Shown here in pieces: positions 10,058 through 17,571 of a stretch of DNA of 64,000 bases. The stretch is taken from NCBI RefSeq assembly GCF_003003035.1, contig NZ_PVTS01000012.1, positions 99,908 through 163,907 of the forward strand, in the 5' to 3' direction. The translations under genes were made by a program, and so were the position numbers. The first letter of the stretch is position 1. Each line of letters begins with the position of its first letter. Source of the stretch: Marinilabilia salmonicolor. GTDB taxonomy: Bacteria > Bacteroidota > Bacteroidia > Bacteroidales > Marinilabiliaceae. The notes below the pieces were generated by a model. It made no database searches. It was not told the origin of the DNA and saw only the letters and a list, made by a program, of their open reading frames with translations.

Positions 10058-10897
10058 ATGAGAATATTATTGTTTGTCTTTTCTTTATTATTAGTGGCAG
10101 GAGTTGGGTTTTCCGGTTGTGGTAGATCTAAAGTGGATAACTCTGATAAAGCAAAAAATGCCAAAGTTGTTTTTTTGCATCACAGCACAGGTGGAGTTAT
10201 TTGGCGGGTGGAAAACAGCCTTTGGGCGAGAGTTAAACGGAAAATAGGTTTTGAGACAGGAATCCCGCGGTGGTTTGATAAGTATAATAAACAAAATGGA
10301 ACCAATTATCAGATTCGTGAAATGAATTTTCCAAAACGCGATCCATATGGCTGGAATAATTATCCATATGACTATTATAATATATGGGTGAAAAACGGGC
10401 ATCAGGATTATTTTATGGAGGAGCCCACATTAAAAACACTTACCGCCGATTATGATGTTGTCATCTTCAAGCATTGTTTTCCTGCAAGTGATATTGTATT
10501 TGATATTCAGCCTGATGTGAATTCGGATGTTAAGTCAGTGGAGAATTACAAATTACAATATGAAGCTTTAAAAAAGGAGATGTATAAATATCCTGATACA
10601 AAATTTCTGCTTTGGACGCCTCCAGCTCTTGTCGAAGCTGCAACCACTCCGGAGTCAGCCAGGGCAGCAACAGAGTTCTCATTGTGGGTGATTGAAGAGT
10701 GGGATCAGCCGGATGACAACATTTTTATCTGGGACTTCAGAACTCTGGAAACAGAGGGGGGAATTTATCTGGCTCCTGAAAATGCTGCTGGCGAAAGGGA
10801 TTCTCATCCATCCTATTCGTTTGCAAAACGGATTTATCCGCTTTTTGCGCGCAGAATTGTTGAAGTGATCGAACATGCACCCCGGAATGTGAAATAA
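10058..10897 (+). CDS. SGNH-like lipoprotein, probable polysaccharide-decorating protein
   Basis: 279 residues with a lipoprotein signal (MRILLFVFSLLLVAGVGFSGC). After the lipid anchor, VVFLHHSTGGVIW places a Ser in an HHSTG turn after a beta strand, and the C-terminal block RDSHPSYSFAKRIYPLF supplies an Asp-x-His arrangement as in SGNH hydrolases; the catalytic role is an inference. It is followed by an acyl carrier protein 28 bases downstream, and a further SGNH-like protein lies at 66-1007. A role in acylating or deacylating the exported polymer is the simplest reading. The annotated family may simply be a hypothetical protein. Confidence 0.6.
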   Translation: MRILLFVFSLLLVAGVGFSGCGRSKVDNSDKAKNAKVVFLHHSTGGVIWRVENSLWARVKRKIGFETGIPRWFDKYNKQNGTNYQIREMNFPKRDPYGWNNYPYDYYNIWVKNGHQDYFMEEPTLKTLTADYDVVIFKHCFPASDIVFDIQPDVNSDVKSVENYKLQYEALKKEMYKYPDTKFLLWTPPALVEAATTPESARAATEFSLWVIEEWDQPDDNIFIWDFRTLETEGGIYLAPENAAGERDSHPSYSFAKRIYPLFARRIVEVIEHAPRNVK

Positions 10898-10925
10898 GTT
10901 AAACTAATAGATAAAATTGAAACAA

Positions 10926-11171
10926 ATGAAGGAATCAGTTAAAAACTTTATTGCAGAAACATCTTTTACCGATCCTGCAAAAATAAAAGATGATACAATG
11001 CTTTTTGAGGAGGGAATTTTTGACTCAATGGGTTTGTTGAGTCTGATCTCTTTTTTGGAAGAAAACTTTGGAGTACAGACTGATGATGTGGATCTGATGG
11101 AGGATAATTTTAAAAACCTGAATGCTATTGAGGGGTATGTTAAGATGAAAAAAAGTTATTCAGAAGTCTAG
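10926..11171 (+). CDS. acyl carrier protein
   Basis: 81 residues, acidic and helical, with GIFDSMGLLSLISFLEENFG. The Ser of DSM is the phosphopantetheine attachment site (DSL in classical ACPs), and the helix II pattern after it is intact. ATG 10926 is preferred over TTG 10917. The gene follows the SGNH-like lipoprotein closely, which fits a dedicated carrier (as DltC is for D-alanine) delivering an acyl group to an envelope acyltransferase rather than general fatty-acid synthesis. No ligase is visible in the window. Confidence 0.8.
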   Translation: MKESVKNFIAETSFTDPAKIKDDTMLFEEGIFDSMGLLSLISFLEENFGVQTDDVDLMEDNFKNLNAIEGYVKMKKSYSEV

Positions 11172-11193
11172 GGGGTAACCGGATTTTACCTTT

Positions 11194-11811
11194 TTACAGC
11201 TCCAGCTCTCCTTTTCCCTGCCTTACAATTTCAAACTCACCCTCTGTGGTACAGTCCACAATAGTAGACGCTTCGTTTCCGCCATAACCCCCATCAATTA
11301 CAATATCCACCAGGTTCTGATATTTTTCATGAATCAGTTCCGGATCTGTTGTATATTCCAGGATTTCATCCTCATCCTTGATGGAAGTACTGAGAATCGG
11401 ATTGCCCAGTTCTTTGACAATCTCAATAGCAATGGGGTTGTCAGGGATTCTGAGGCCGATGGTTTTTTTGTTGCTTTTGAAAAATTTCGGAACGCTATTG
11501 CTTGCCTGTAAAATGAAGGTAAAAGGCCCCGGCAGATTCTTTTTTACAAGCTTAAATGTGGCACTTCCCAGGGGCTTTGTATAGTCCGAGAGATGGCTCA
11601 GATCACTGCAAATGAATGAAAGGTGATCTTTTTTGGGGTTGATGCCTTTGATGCGTGCAATTTTCTCCAGTGCTTTTGTATTATTTATGTCGCACCCCAG
11701 ACCATAGACTGTGTCGGTGGGGTAGATAACAATGCCACCATTACGCAATACTTCAACCACCTTTTGTATTTCACGGGGATTGGGATTTTCCGGATAGATT
11801 TTTACGAGCAT
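11194..11811 (-). CDS. L-threonylcarbamoyladenylate synthase family protein (YciO/TsaC/Sua5)
   Basis: About 205 residues, the single-domain length. The sequence shows [15 protein letters not shown] near the start, then [16 protein letters not shown], the LPGPFTFIL block and [13 protein letters not shown], all diagnostic of the YrdC fold. Family members make threonylcarbamoyl-AMP from threonine, bicarbonate and ATP for the t6A37 modification of ANN-decoding tRNAs. Overall resemblance is closer to the YciO branch, so the exact activity is less certain. ATG 11811 is chosen over TTG 11844, because a TAnnTTTG box overlaps that upstream extension. Confidence 0.88.
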   Translation of the reverse strand: MLVKIYPENPNPREIQKVVEVLRNGGIVIYPTDTVYGLGCDINNTKALEKIARIKGINPKKDHLSFICSDLSHLSDYTKPLGSATFKLVKKNLPGPFTFILQASNSVPKFFKSNKKTIGLRIPDNPIAIEIVKELGNPILSTSIKDEDEILEYTTDPELIHEKYQNLVDIVIDGGYGGNEASTIVDCTTEGEFEIVRQGKGELEL

Positions 11812-11841
11812 AGCATCTTTGATTATTGGTTCAGCAACAAA

Positions 11842-11873
11842 CAAATATAAGCATAGATTATTATGAATGACAG
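11842..11873 (-). promoter_or_regulatory. candidate promoter for the YciO/TsaC-family gene
   Basis: Minus-strand TATATTTG (11849-11842) matches TAnnTTTG, with CTG (11873-11871) 21 bases upstream as a weak -33 element. The predicted start of transcription lies about 25 bases before ATG 11811. Confidence 0.4.
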
Positions 11874-11888
11874 GTTATAAATAAAAAA

Positions 11889-11915
11889 ACGCCTGACTCA
11901 AAAAGAAGCAGGCGT
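11889..11915 (-). terminator. intrinsic terminator downstream of tRNA-Gly
   Basis: Perfect stem ACGCCTG (11889-11895) / CAGGCGT (11909-11915) with a T run on the minus strand (A run at 11883-11889). It closes the minus-strand stable-RNA cluster. Confidence 0.85.
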
Positions 11916-11922
11916 TATTTTG

Positions 11923-11995
11923 AGCGGGAAACGGGACTCAAACCCGCGACCCTCAGCTTGGAAGGCTGATGCTCTATCAACTGAGCTATTCCCGC
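11923..11995 (-). tRNA. tRNA-Gly (anticodon TCC)
   Basis: Complete 73-base cloverleaf on the minus strand. The acceptor stem is GCGGGAA/TTCCCGC, the D arm carries TAGCTCAGTTGATAGAGC, the anticodon loop is CTTCCAA on a TCAGC/GCTGA stem, and the T arm contains GGTTTGAGTCC. CCA is not encoded. Identical to the copy at 12111-12183. Confidence 0.96.
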
Positions 11996-12078
11996 AAAAG
12001 TGGGGCAGAACAGGTTTTGTGTTTTCAAATAACAGAGGTCTTAATAAACCTGAACCATAAAAATAAGACCTAAAAAAA

Positions 12079-12099
12079 CCTGATCGCATTACAATCAGG
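12079..12099 (-). terminator. intrinsic terminator after the second tRNA-Gly
   Basis: Stem CCTGAT (12079-12084) / ATCAGG (12094-12099) followed on the minus strand by seven T. It separates the upstream tRNA-Gly from the downstream copy, which would then need read-through or its own promoter. A spaced inverted repeat AGGTCTTA / TAAGACCT lies at about 12035-12072. Confidence 0.75.
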
Positions 12100-12110
12100 C
12101 TTTTTTATTG

Positions 12111-12183
12111 AGCGGGAAACGGGACTCAAACCCGCGACCCTCAGCTTGGAAGGCTGATGCTCTATCAACTGAGCTATTCCCGC
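12111..12183 (-). tRNA. tRNA-Gly (anticodon TCC), second copy
   Basis: Identical in all 73 positions to the tRNA at 11923-11995, with anticodon loop CTTCCAA. It is only six bases downstream of tRNA-Tyr, so the two are co-transcribed. Confidence 0.96.
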
Positions 12184-12189
12184 AAAAAG

Positions 12190-12271
12190 TGGGGAGAGCA
12201 GGATTCGAACCTACGAAGGCTGAGCCAACAGATTTACAGTCTGCCCCGTTTGACCGCTTCGGTATCTCCCC
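12190..12271 (-). tRNA. tRNA-Tyr (anticodon GTA)
   Basis: 82-base class II tRNA with acceptor GGGGAGA/TCTCCCC, anticodon loop CTGTAAA (GTA), a long variable arm, and GGTTCGAATCC in the T arm. CCA is not encoded. Identical to the copy at 12521-12602. Confidence 0.96.
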
Positions 12272-12323
12272 GGTAATTTAAAAGAACGTTTACAGGCCTT
12301 GTAATGCCTTGCGTTTGGGACGA

Positions 12324-12353
12324 CAAAGATAAATAAATTATCTTATCTGCAAA
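12324..12353 (-). promoter_or_regulatory. promoter for the tRNA-Tyr / tRNA-Gly unit
   Basis: Minus-strand TTTG (12353-12350), 18 bases, TATCTTTG (12331-12324): a near-ideal Bacteroidota promoter. Transcription would start about 45 bases before tRNA-Tyr. Confidence 0.7.
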
Positions 12354-12380
12354 CGAAATGTTGATATAATTTTTTGTGAG

Positions 12381-12454
12381 AGCCAATAGAGGGATTCGAA
12401 CCCCCGACCGGCTGATTACAAATCAGCTGCTCTGGCCAACTGAGCTATATTGGC
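12381..12454 (-). tRNA. tRNA-Thr (anticodon TGT)
   Basis: 74-base cloverleaf with acceptor GCCAATA/TATTGGC and anticodon loop TTTGTAA (TGT) on GCTGA/TCAGC. The T arm contains GGTTCGAATCC. Identical to the copy at 12650-12723. Confidence 0.96.
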
Positions 12455-12520
12455 ATTGTGCACCGTAGCTTAAGTGAAGGTGCGCTTTGTCCTCCTTTGC
12501 CAAGGCTAAGGAGGAGGCTG

Positions 12521-12602
12521 TGGGGAGAGCAGGATTCGAACCTACGAAGGCTGAGCCAACAGATTTACAGTCTGCCCCGTTTGACCGCTTCGGTATCTCC
12601 CC
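12521..12602 (-). tRNA. tRNA-Tyr (anticodon GTA), second copy
   Basis: Identical to the tRNA-Tyr at 12190-12271. On its downstream side an imperfect hairpin CCTCCTT/AAGGAGG (12491-12514) without a T run may be a processing or weak termination structure. Confidence 0.96.
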
Positions 12603-12649
12603 GGTAATAAATTTCACAAGACCCGCAATTTCAAAGATCAAAAATGGTG

Positions 12650-12723
12650 AGCCAATAGAGGGATTCGAACCCCCGACCGGCTGATTACAAATCAGCTGCT
12701 CTGGCCAACTGAGCTATATTGGC
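12650..12723 (-). tRNA. tRNA-Thr (anticodon TGT), second copy
   Basis: Identical to the tRNA-Thr at 12381-12454. It starts a few bases after the SRP RNA, so both are probably one transcript. The order Thr-Tyr then Thr-Tyr-Gly shows a tandem duplication of the Thr-Tyr pair. Confidence 0.96.
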
Positions 12724-12726
12724 AGG

Positions 12727-12828
12727 GCGGGTAAGCTACCTATATCGCACCGCTACAACCGCCTACCCTTGCTGCCGTCAGGCCCTGGGGGAGTTCAGCA
12801 GGAGCTGGTCGTATAGGACTTACCCGGG
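12727..12828 (-). ncRNA. ffs: signal recognition particle RNA (4.5S, small bacterial type)
   Basis: About 100 bases on the minus strand. The ends pair (GGGTAAG...CTTACCC, about 12825 to 12729). The apical part is the conserved SRP domain IV: ACTCCCCCAGGGCC, a UGAC tetraloop, then GGCAGCAAGGGT with the characteristic asymmetric AGCA loop that binds the Ffh M domain. Ffh and this RNA target membrane and secreted proteins co-translationally. A near-ideal promoter positions the start at about 12826, matching the predicted 5' end. It leads a tRNA cluster. Confidence 0.92.
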
Positions 12829-12831
12829 GTG

Positions 12832-12862
12832 CAAAAGTAGAAATTTTACCATTGCCGGCAAA
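12832..12862 (-). promoter_or_regulatory. promoter for SRP RNA and the tRNA cluster
   Basis: Minus-strand TTTG (12862-12859), exactly 19 bases, then TACTTTTG (12839-12832). This matches the Bacteroidota consensus TTTG-N19-TAnnTTTG and places transcription start at the 5' end expected for the SRP RNA. Confidence 0.75.
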
Positions 12863-13096
12863 TTTCCGGGTGAAAAAAATTTGTGGTTTTTGGGTAGTTT
12901 ATAGCTAATGTGTTTGATTTCAATTTGTTTTTAAACAAAATTTTTTCAATTTTTCTTTTAAATGGTTGACTTCTGACATAGCACGAAGCAATTTGAATGT
13001 AATGGAGAAAGCAATGAGGCATTCTCATTTTTTTCTCGGTAAACAGGGACAATTTATGTATTTTAGCCGTCTATTAATTTGAAATAAGTTACATAA

Positions 13097-13672
13097 ATGA
13101 TGGATAATTTGTCAACAGAAAAGACAGACAGGGAGTTACAAAAGAATAAAGCCCGGTTTATCTTGAATCAGGGGGCTTTTATGGGCCTTGCACTTGCTGG
13201 TGTTTTCTGGTTTACACAGGTGACCGGACTTGAAACCTCTTTTTTGAATAATGTATTGACCTGGTTGGTTTATATAGGCTTTATTCATATCTCCATGGTT
13301 CGCTATCGTCAGAATTATTTGGGCGGTTTGTTGGGATACGGACAGGGAGTTTGGCTGGGGACCCGAATGGGAATGTTAGCAGGTATCATTTTAGGCGCCT
13401 GGATGTTTCTGTATATGAAAGTGATTAATCCTGGCTATACCGATGAGCTGATTGTCCAGATGCAGGAATCTTATCTTTCTATGGGAATGTCAGAGAATGA
13501 GGTTGCTCAAATGGAAGATCTCTTTTCTCTGGTTGCCAATCCGGCTTTAATGATTACATCAGGTGTTTTTGGTGCCGGTTTCACGGCTTTGCTTTTCTCT
13601 CTGATCATTGCCATATTCCAGCGCCGAAGACCGCAGGACCCGTTTTCTAATGCGATGAAAAACATTGAGTAA
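13097..13672 (+). CDS. DUF4199-type membrane protein
   Basis: 191 residues with four predicted membrane helices: near residues 25-45 (NQGAFMGLALAGVFWF), 50-65, 85-110 with the GYGQGVWLGTRMGMLAG segment typical of DUF4199, and 155-178. The family is widespread in Bacteroidota and has no established function. It overlaps the following glycosyltransferase by one base (TAATG), so the two are translated together; in many genomes DUF4199 genes precede a GT2 gene. Starts ATG-ATG; the first is used. Confidence 0.82.
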   Translation: MMDNLSTEKTDRELQKNKARFILNQGAFMGLALAGVFWFTQVTGLETSFLNNVLTWLVYIGFIHISMVRYRQNYLGGLLGYGQGVWLGTRMGMLAGIILGAWMFLYMKVINPGYTDELIVQMQESYLSMGMSENEVAQMEDLFSLVANPALMITSGVFGAGFTALLFSLIIAIFQRRRPQDPFSNAMKNIE

Positions 13673-14619
13673 TGGAGTTATCAGTTGTTGTCCCTTTTCT
13701 GAATGAAGAAGAATCACTGCCGGAGCTTATCCGGTGGATTGAGCGTGTATGTTCAAAAATGGAGGTGAATTTCGAAGTTGTTGTTGTTGATGATGGAAGT
13801 ACAGATCATTCCTGGGAGGTGGTTAAAGAGTTAAAGAGAGAGTTTGACTTTCTGATCGGACTTCGTTTTCGCAGAAACTATGGTAAGTCTGCAGCATTAA
13901 ACAAGGGGTTTGAGGCAGCACAGGGAGATGTGGTGATTACCATGGATGCGGACTTGCAGGACAGCCCTGATGAGATTCCCGAACTTTATGCCCTGATTAG
14001 CAAGGATGGTTATGATCTTGTGAGTGGATGGAAAAAGAAACGCCATGATCCTTTGAATAAGACGCTTCCAAGTAAGTTATTTAACAGGACGGCACGAATA
14101 ATCTCCGGAATTAAACTTCATGATTTTAATTGCGGCCTTAAGGCTTATCGAAATGAAGTTGTGAAGAATATTGAGGTGTATGGCGAAATGCATCGTTACA
14201 TTCCAATTTTGGCCAAACGTGCCGGTTTTTATAAGATTACAGAGAAGGTTGTGAACCATCGTGAGCGCAAGTATGGTGTTACTAAATTTGGAATTGAAAG
14301 ATTTATGAAAGGATTTCTGGATCTCTTATCTGTGATGTTTATATCAAAATTTGGCAACCGCCCAATGCATCTCTTTGGGGCGTTAGGGACACTCATGTTT
14401 TTTATTGGATTTGGTCTTGCAATCTGGCTCGGAGCCCATAAGTTGTATTGTGTTGCTCATGGGGTGGTAGCTCCTTTGGTTACCAGTAATCCGTTTTTTT
14501 ATATAGGACTGGTTTGTATGATTTTGGGTACGCAGCTTTTTGTTACAGGCTTCCTGGCAGAACTGGTCTCCCGGAACCGGCCGGACAGAAATGAATATTC
14601 AGTGTCTGAGAAATTTTAA
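13672..14619 (+). CDS. GT2 family glycosyltransferase, polyprenyl-phosphate sugar transferase type
   Basis: 315 residues. The GT-A catalytic domain comes first: SVVVPFLNEEESLPELI, VVDDGSTDHSW, RRNYGKSAALNKGFEAA, and MDADLQDSPDEIP containing the DXD-like metal site. Two C-terminal helices (about residues 235-260 and 270-300) anchor it in the inner membrane. This layout is that of DPM1/GtrB/ArnC-like enzymes, which move a sugar from a nucleotide donor to undecaprenyl phosphate. Coupled to the DUF4199 gene by a one-base overlap. Substrate unknown. Confidence 0.92.
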   Translation: MELSVVVPFLNEEESLPELIRWIERVCSKMEVNFEVVVVDDGSTDHSWEVVKELKREFDFLIGLRFRRNYGKSAALNKGFEAAQGDVVITMDADLQDSPDEIPELYALISKDGYDLVSGWKKKRHDPLNKTLPSKLFNRTARIISGIKLHDFNCGLKAYRNEVVKNIEVYGEMHRYIPILAKRAGFYKITEKVVNHRERKYGVTKFGIERFMKGFLDLLSVMFISKFGNRPMHLFGALGTLMFFIGFGLAIWLGAHKLYCVAHGVVAPLVTSNPFFYIGLVCMILGTQLFVTGFLAELVSRNRPDRNEYSVSEKF

Positions 14620-14669
14620 AATTAAATCTTTTCCGGTGTTCTAATCTTATCTTAGAAATAAACCCGCTT

Positions 14670-15398
14670 ATGTCTTTTTATCAATCTATTGCACCATATT
14701 ACGATTATATCTTTCCTCCAACCCCCATGCATGTTGCTTTTGTTAAAAGCAAAGCAGGGGATATTTCCGGAAAACGAATGCTGGAGGCAGGATGCGGGAC
14801 AGGAAATCTGGCATTGCAACTGGCGGGTCAAGGTGCGGTGGTTGAGGGAGTTGATCTGGACCCTGAAATGATCTCTGCTGCCCGGGGGAAGGCCGGTTTG
14901 TCAGAGAATGTACGGTTTAATCAGTTGGATATATTAAGGATCTCTGAAAAATTTGAACCCAACTCATTTGATGCAGTGGTTTCTTTCGGGAATACACTCG
15001 TTCACTTAAAAGATGCGGACCAGGTTATGCAATTTTTGCAGCAGGTAAAAAATGTTTTGAAACCCGGAGGTTCACTGATGGTTCAGATTATTCATTATGA
15101 CCGCATTCTGAATCAGAAGATTAATGCTTTACCAACCATCGATAATGAGGAGATAAAGTTTGAACGGTTTTACGACCTCGATGAGACAGAAGGATTTATT
15201 GATTTCAGAACTGTTCTTACTGTGAAAAAAAGGGGGCAGAGGATTCAGAATTTAGTAAGGCTTTTACCTTTGCGAAAAGGAACCATCGTGGAACTCCTTC
15301 AAGAATGTGGATATAAGGATATTCGGTTTTATGGAAACTTTAAAGAGGATGATCTTACTGCAGATTCTCAGCCTCTTATATTCACCGCTCGAAAATGA
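14670..15398 (+). CDS. class I SAM-dependent methyltransferase
   Basis: 242 residues. Motif I MLEAGCGTGNLALQLAGQG binds S-adenosylmethionine, VEGVDLDPEMISAAR supplies the acidic end of strand 2, and FDAVVSFGNTLVHLKD with VLKPGGSLMVQIIH follow as motifs II-III. The fold is complete and cytoplasmic. No feature identifies the substrate; the C-terminal part resembles small-molecule or ubiquinone-type methyltransferases only in general. It follows the GT2 gene after 50 bases on the same strand and may be co-transcribed. Confidence 0.88.
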   Translation: MSFYQSIAPYYDYIFPPTPMHVAFVKSKAGDISGKRMLEAGCGTGNLALQLAGQGAVVEGVDLDPEMISAARGKAGLSENVRFNQLDILRISEKFEPNSFDAVVSFGNTLVHLKDADQVMQFLQQVKNVLKPGGSLMVQIIHYDRILNQKINALPTIDNEEIKFERFYDLDETEGFIDFRTVLTVKKRGQRIQNLVRLLPLRKGTIVELLQECGYKDIRFYGNFKEDDLTADSQPLIFTARK

Positions 15399-15405
15399 TC
15401 TTTTT

Positions 15406-15864
15406 CTATGGGGTTGGGAAATTGAGCTTTATCAGTTCCACAACTTTTTTATCGATGGGAAACGTCATCTCTTCCGGGTTTAAGTCACGAATAGCAATCC
15501 ACCTGAAGGACTGACTTCCGTTTCTTTCATTTTCGAAATCAAACTTCTTACGGGAGAACTTCAGGTTGTGATGTTCAGGCAACTGAAACAGGTAATAAAT
15601 GCTGATCAATTGTGTGTCTTTGAAGAATCGGGTGGGCTGAAAAAAATCTGTGGTGTAAAAGTGCCCTGTAACAGTAATTTCAACCCCCATCTCCTCCCGG
15701 CACTCTCTTTTCAGGCAATCTACGGGGCCTTCTCCATACTCCAATCCTCCGCCGGGAAGTTTGGTCATATAGGTGTCCATTACATATTCATCGGTAACCA
15801 GTAACTGCTTATTCCGGATGCAGACTCCATAAACTCTTATGTTGAAACAAGTTGGGTTGCTCAT
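15406..15864 (-). CDS. Nudix hydrolase
   Basis: 152 residues. The Nudix box is complete: GGLEYGEGPVDCLKRECREE followed by MGVEI, with the metal-binding REcrEE core. The N-terminal strand VYGVCIRNKQLLVTDEY precedes it as in ADP-sugar or (d)NTP hydrolases of this family. The exact substrate cannot be read from the sequence. Minus strand, separated from miaA upstream by a strong terminator, so it must have its own promoter. It converges with the methyltransferase gene, only seven bases apart. Confidence 0.9.
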   Translation of the reverse strand: MSNPTCFNIRVYGVCIRNKQLLVTDEYVMDTYMTKLPGGGLEYGEGPVDCLKRECREEMGVEITVTGHFYTTDFFQPTRFFKDTQLISIYYLFQLPEHHNLKFSRKKFDFENERNGSQSFRWIAIRDLNPEEMTFPIDKKVVELIKLNFPTP

Positions 15865-15880
15865 GCTGAAAGTAAAAAAA

Positions 15881-15947
15881 GCCGGAGCTCTTCTCTTTAG
15901 ATTGTAAACCGCGAGAAAGAATCATTTAATTAAAATGGAGCTCCGGC
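15881..15947 (-). terminator. intrinsic terminator of miaA with extended stem
   Basis: Perfect 10-base arms GCCGGAGCTC (15881-15890) / GAGCTCCGGC (15938-15947) followed on the minus strand by a run of seven T. A second inner stem TTCTC/GAGAA (15891-15895, 15913-15917) shortens the 47-base loop. Confidence 0.75.
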
Positions 15948-15964
15948 CTGTGTTGAGTAAGTTT

Positions 15965-16885
15965 TTAGTATCCGTCATTAAGTTGTTCTTCAACAAATGT
16001 AATAACTTCCTCAGGACTTTGGGGGTCAAACCAGGTAATTTCTTTGTCACGTCTGAACCATGACAGTTGTTTGCGCGCATATCTTCTTGAATTTCTCTTA
16101 ATCAGTTCAATGGCTGTTTCGCGGGATGTTTTTTTATCAAAGTAATCAAAAAACTCTCTGTATCCAACGGTATTGAGAGCATTTAAGTCTTTATGCGGGT
16201 AAAGATTGAGGGCTTCTTCTTCCAACCCTTCCTGTATCATTTGATCTACTCTCAAGTTGATTCTCCGGTGCAATTCGGCCCGGTCCATGTCCAGGCCTAC
16301 TTTAATGATCCGGAACGGACGTTTTTTTCTGGTGTTTGTTCGGAGATCGGAATAGGGGCGTCCGGTCATCAGGCATATCTCGACGGCATGAATCACCCGT
16401 TTGGGGTTTTTCAGATCTACTTGTTCGTAAAAGACCGGGTCCAGTATTTTTAATTGTCTTCTGATGCTCTCGATGCCTTCTTTTTGGTATTTTTCCTGTA
16501 AGTTTTGGCGAAGTTCAGGGTCGATTGTTGGTAAATCGTCAATCCCATTGCAGAAAGCATCGATATAGAGCATAGAGCCCCCTGTAAGAATGATGGTGTT
16601 ATTTTGCTGAAACAGTTTGTTGGTTAAAGCCAGAGCTTCCTGCTCATATTCGTATGCACTGTAATAATTAAAAATGGAATGTGTGCCAATGAGAAAGTGC
16701 GGTGCCTGCTCAAGTTGTTCTTGTGTTGGGGCTGCAGTTCCGATTTTCATTTCCTTGAAAATCTGACGTGAATCGGCTGAAATTACAGGGCAATTTAGTT
16801 TTTGTGCCAGATGGATACTTAGTCCGGTTTTTCCGATTCCCGTCGGGCCGGTAATTACAATGATTGTTTTATCGTTTAATACCAT
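15965..16885 (-). CDS. miaA: tRNA dimethylallyltransferase
   Basis: 306 residues, full family length. P-loop GPTGIGKTGLSIHLAQKL, then SADSRQIFKEMKIGTAAP (the conserved Asp-Ser-Arg-Gln block that binds the prenyl donor and tRNA), LTGGSMLYIDAFCNGIDDLP, and the late RYARKQLSWFRRD. The enzyme transfers dimethylallyl from DMAPP to N6 of A37 in tRNAs reading UNN codons. Its start overlaps the stop of the upstream pRiA4b ORF-3-like gene by 10 bases, so the two are translationally coupled. Confidence 0.95.
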   Translation of the reverse strand: MVLNDKTIIVITGPTGIGKTGLSIHLAQKLNCPVISADSRQIFKEMKIGTAAPTQEQLEQAPHFLIGTHSIFNYYSAYEYEQEALALTNKLFQQNNTIILTGGSMLYIDAFCNGIDDLPTIDPELRQNLQEKYQKEGIESIRRQLKILDPVFYEQVDLKNPKRVIHAVEICLMTGRPYSDLRTNTRKKRPFRIIKVGLDMDRAELHRRINLRVDQMIQEGLEEEALNLYPHKDLNALNTVGYREFFDYFDKKTSRETAIELIKRNSRRYARKQLSWFRRDKEITWFDPQSPEEVITFVEEQLNDGY

Positions 16886-17406
16886 TCTTCTTCATCGTAT
16901 GAGTCCTGTTGTTCTCCGAGATCCATGATGTCTTCGTTGTCTTCATCTCCTGTGAACTCAAGCAAATCGATGTCATCCAGATCTCCGCTTTCCAGAGCAG
17001 AACTGTCAAGTTGGAGTGGTGGATTGCCATGCCGCCTGGTGCATACCGTTTGATTGATTTCACCGTCACTTATTTCGAATAACTCCAGGAATAGCGCCCG
17101 TTCTGCAAACTGATCAAAAACATACAGTAGTCTTTGTTTTTTCTCAGTAATAAGCTCGCCTAGGTTGGTGTTGTCCATCACTTTTATGTCAGGATCCTGA
17201 CCATCGGTCATGTCTATTAGTGTAACCTCTACCTCCTTGTGCCAGTTTTGGTCTGTAAGAAAGAAGGAGGTCATCTGGCTCTTGTCATAATCCAACTCTT
17301 TCACAAGAAAAGTATGTAAATCAAAGAAAGTTGCGTAGCTGTTGATGGCAATTTCTCTGATAAAATCTTCATTTTCACCGGATATGATCCGAAATTTGTA
17401 TATCAT
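16876..17406 (-). CDS. plasmid pRiA4b ORF-3-like (IS1096 passenger TnpR-like) protein
   Basis: 176 residues, strongly acidic C-terminus (DDIDLLEFTGDEDNEDIMD). The N-terminal half, with FFDLHTFLVKELDYDKSQMTSFFLTDQ and the late KQRLLYVFDQF, matches the PRiA4_ORF3 fold of unknown role. In Bacteroidota this protein is a chromosomal core gene, not a mobile passenger, and it often sits next to miaA as here (10-base overlap). No catalytic motif is visible. A box CAAAACTA at 17456-17463 (TAGTTTTG on the minus strand) could be its -7 element. Confidence 0.75.
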   Translation of the reverse strand: MIYKFRIISGENEDFIREIAINSYATFFDLHTFLVKELDYDKSQMTSFFLTDQNWHKEVEVTLIDMTDGQDPDIKVMDNTNLGELITEKKQRLLYVFDQFAERALFLELFEISDGEINQTVCTRRHGNPPLQLDSSALESGDLDDIDLLEFTGDEDNEDIMDLGEQQDSYDEEEWY

Positions 17407-17571
17407 ATATGCCTGAAAAGTTCTGTTTTTTGATTGATTATGGTAAGGAAAAACGCAAAACTATCCGAATTGTTACAAAAAACCGGTATTTTTCTGCCTG
17501 AATAGAGCAATTATTGACTAAAGGAGCGTTTTGAGAAGATAAAGCAGGTTGAAAACTAATTGAATTTTGAT

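Noticed and set aside
11898..12684. Short open frames crossing the tRNA genes
   Set aside because: They are antisense or read-through of tRNAs; the cloverleafs explain the sequence.
12719..12904. 61-codon open frame on the plus strand
   Set aside because: It lies over the SRP RNA gene on the other strand, and the sequence is explained by that RNA.
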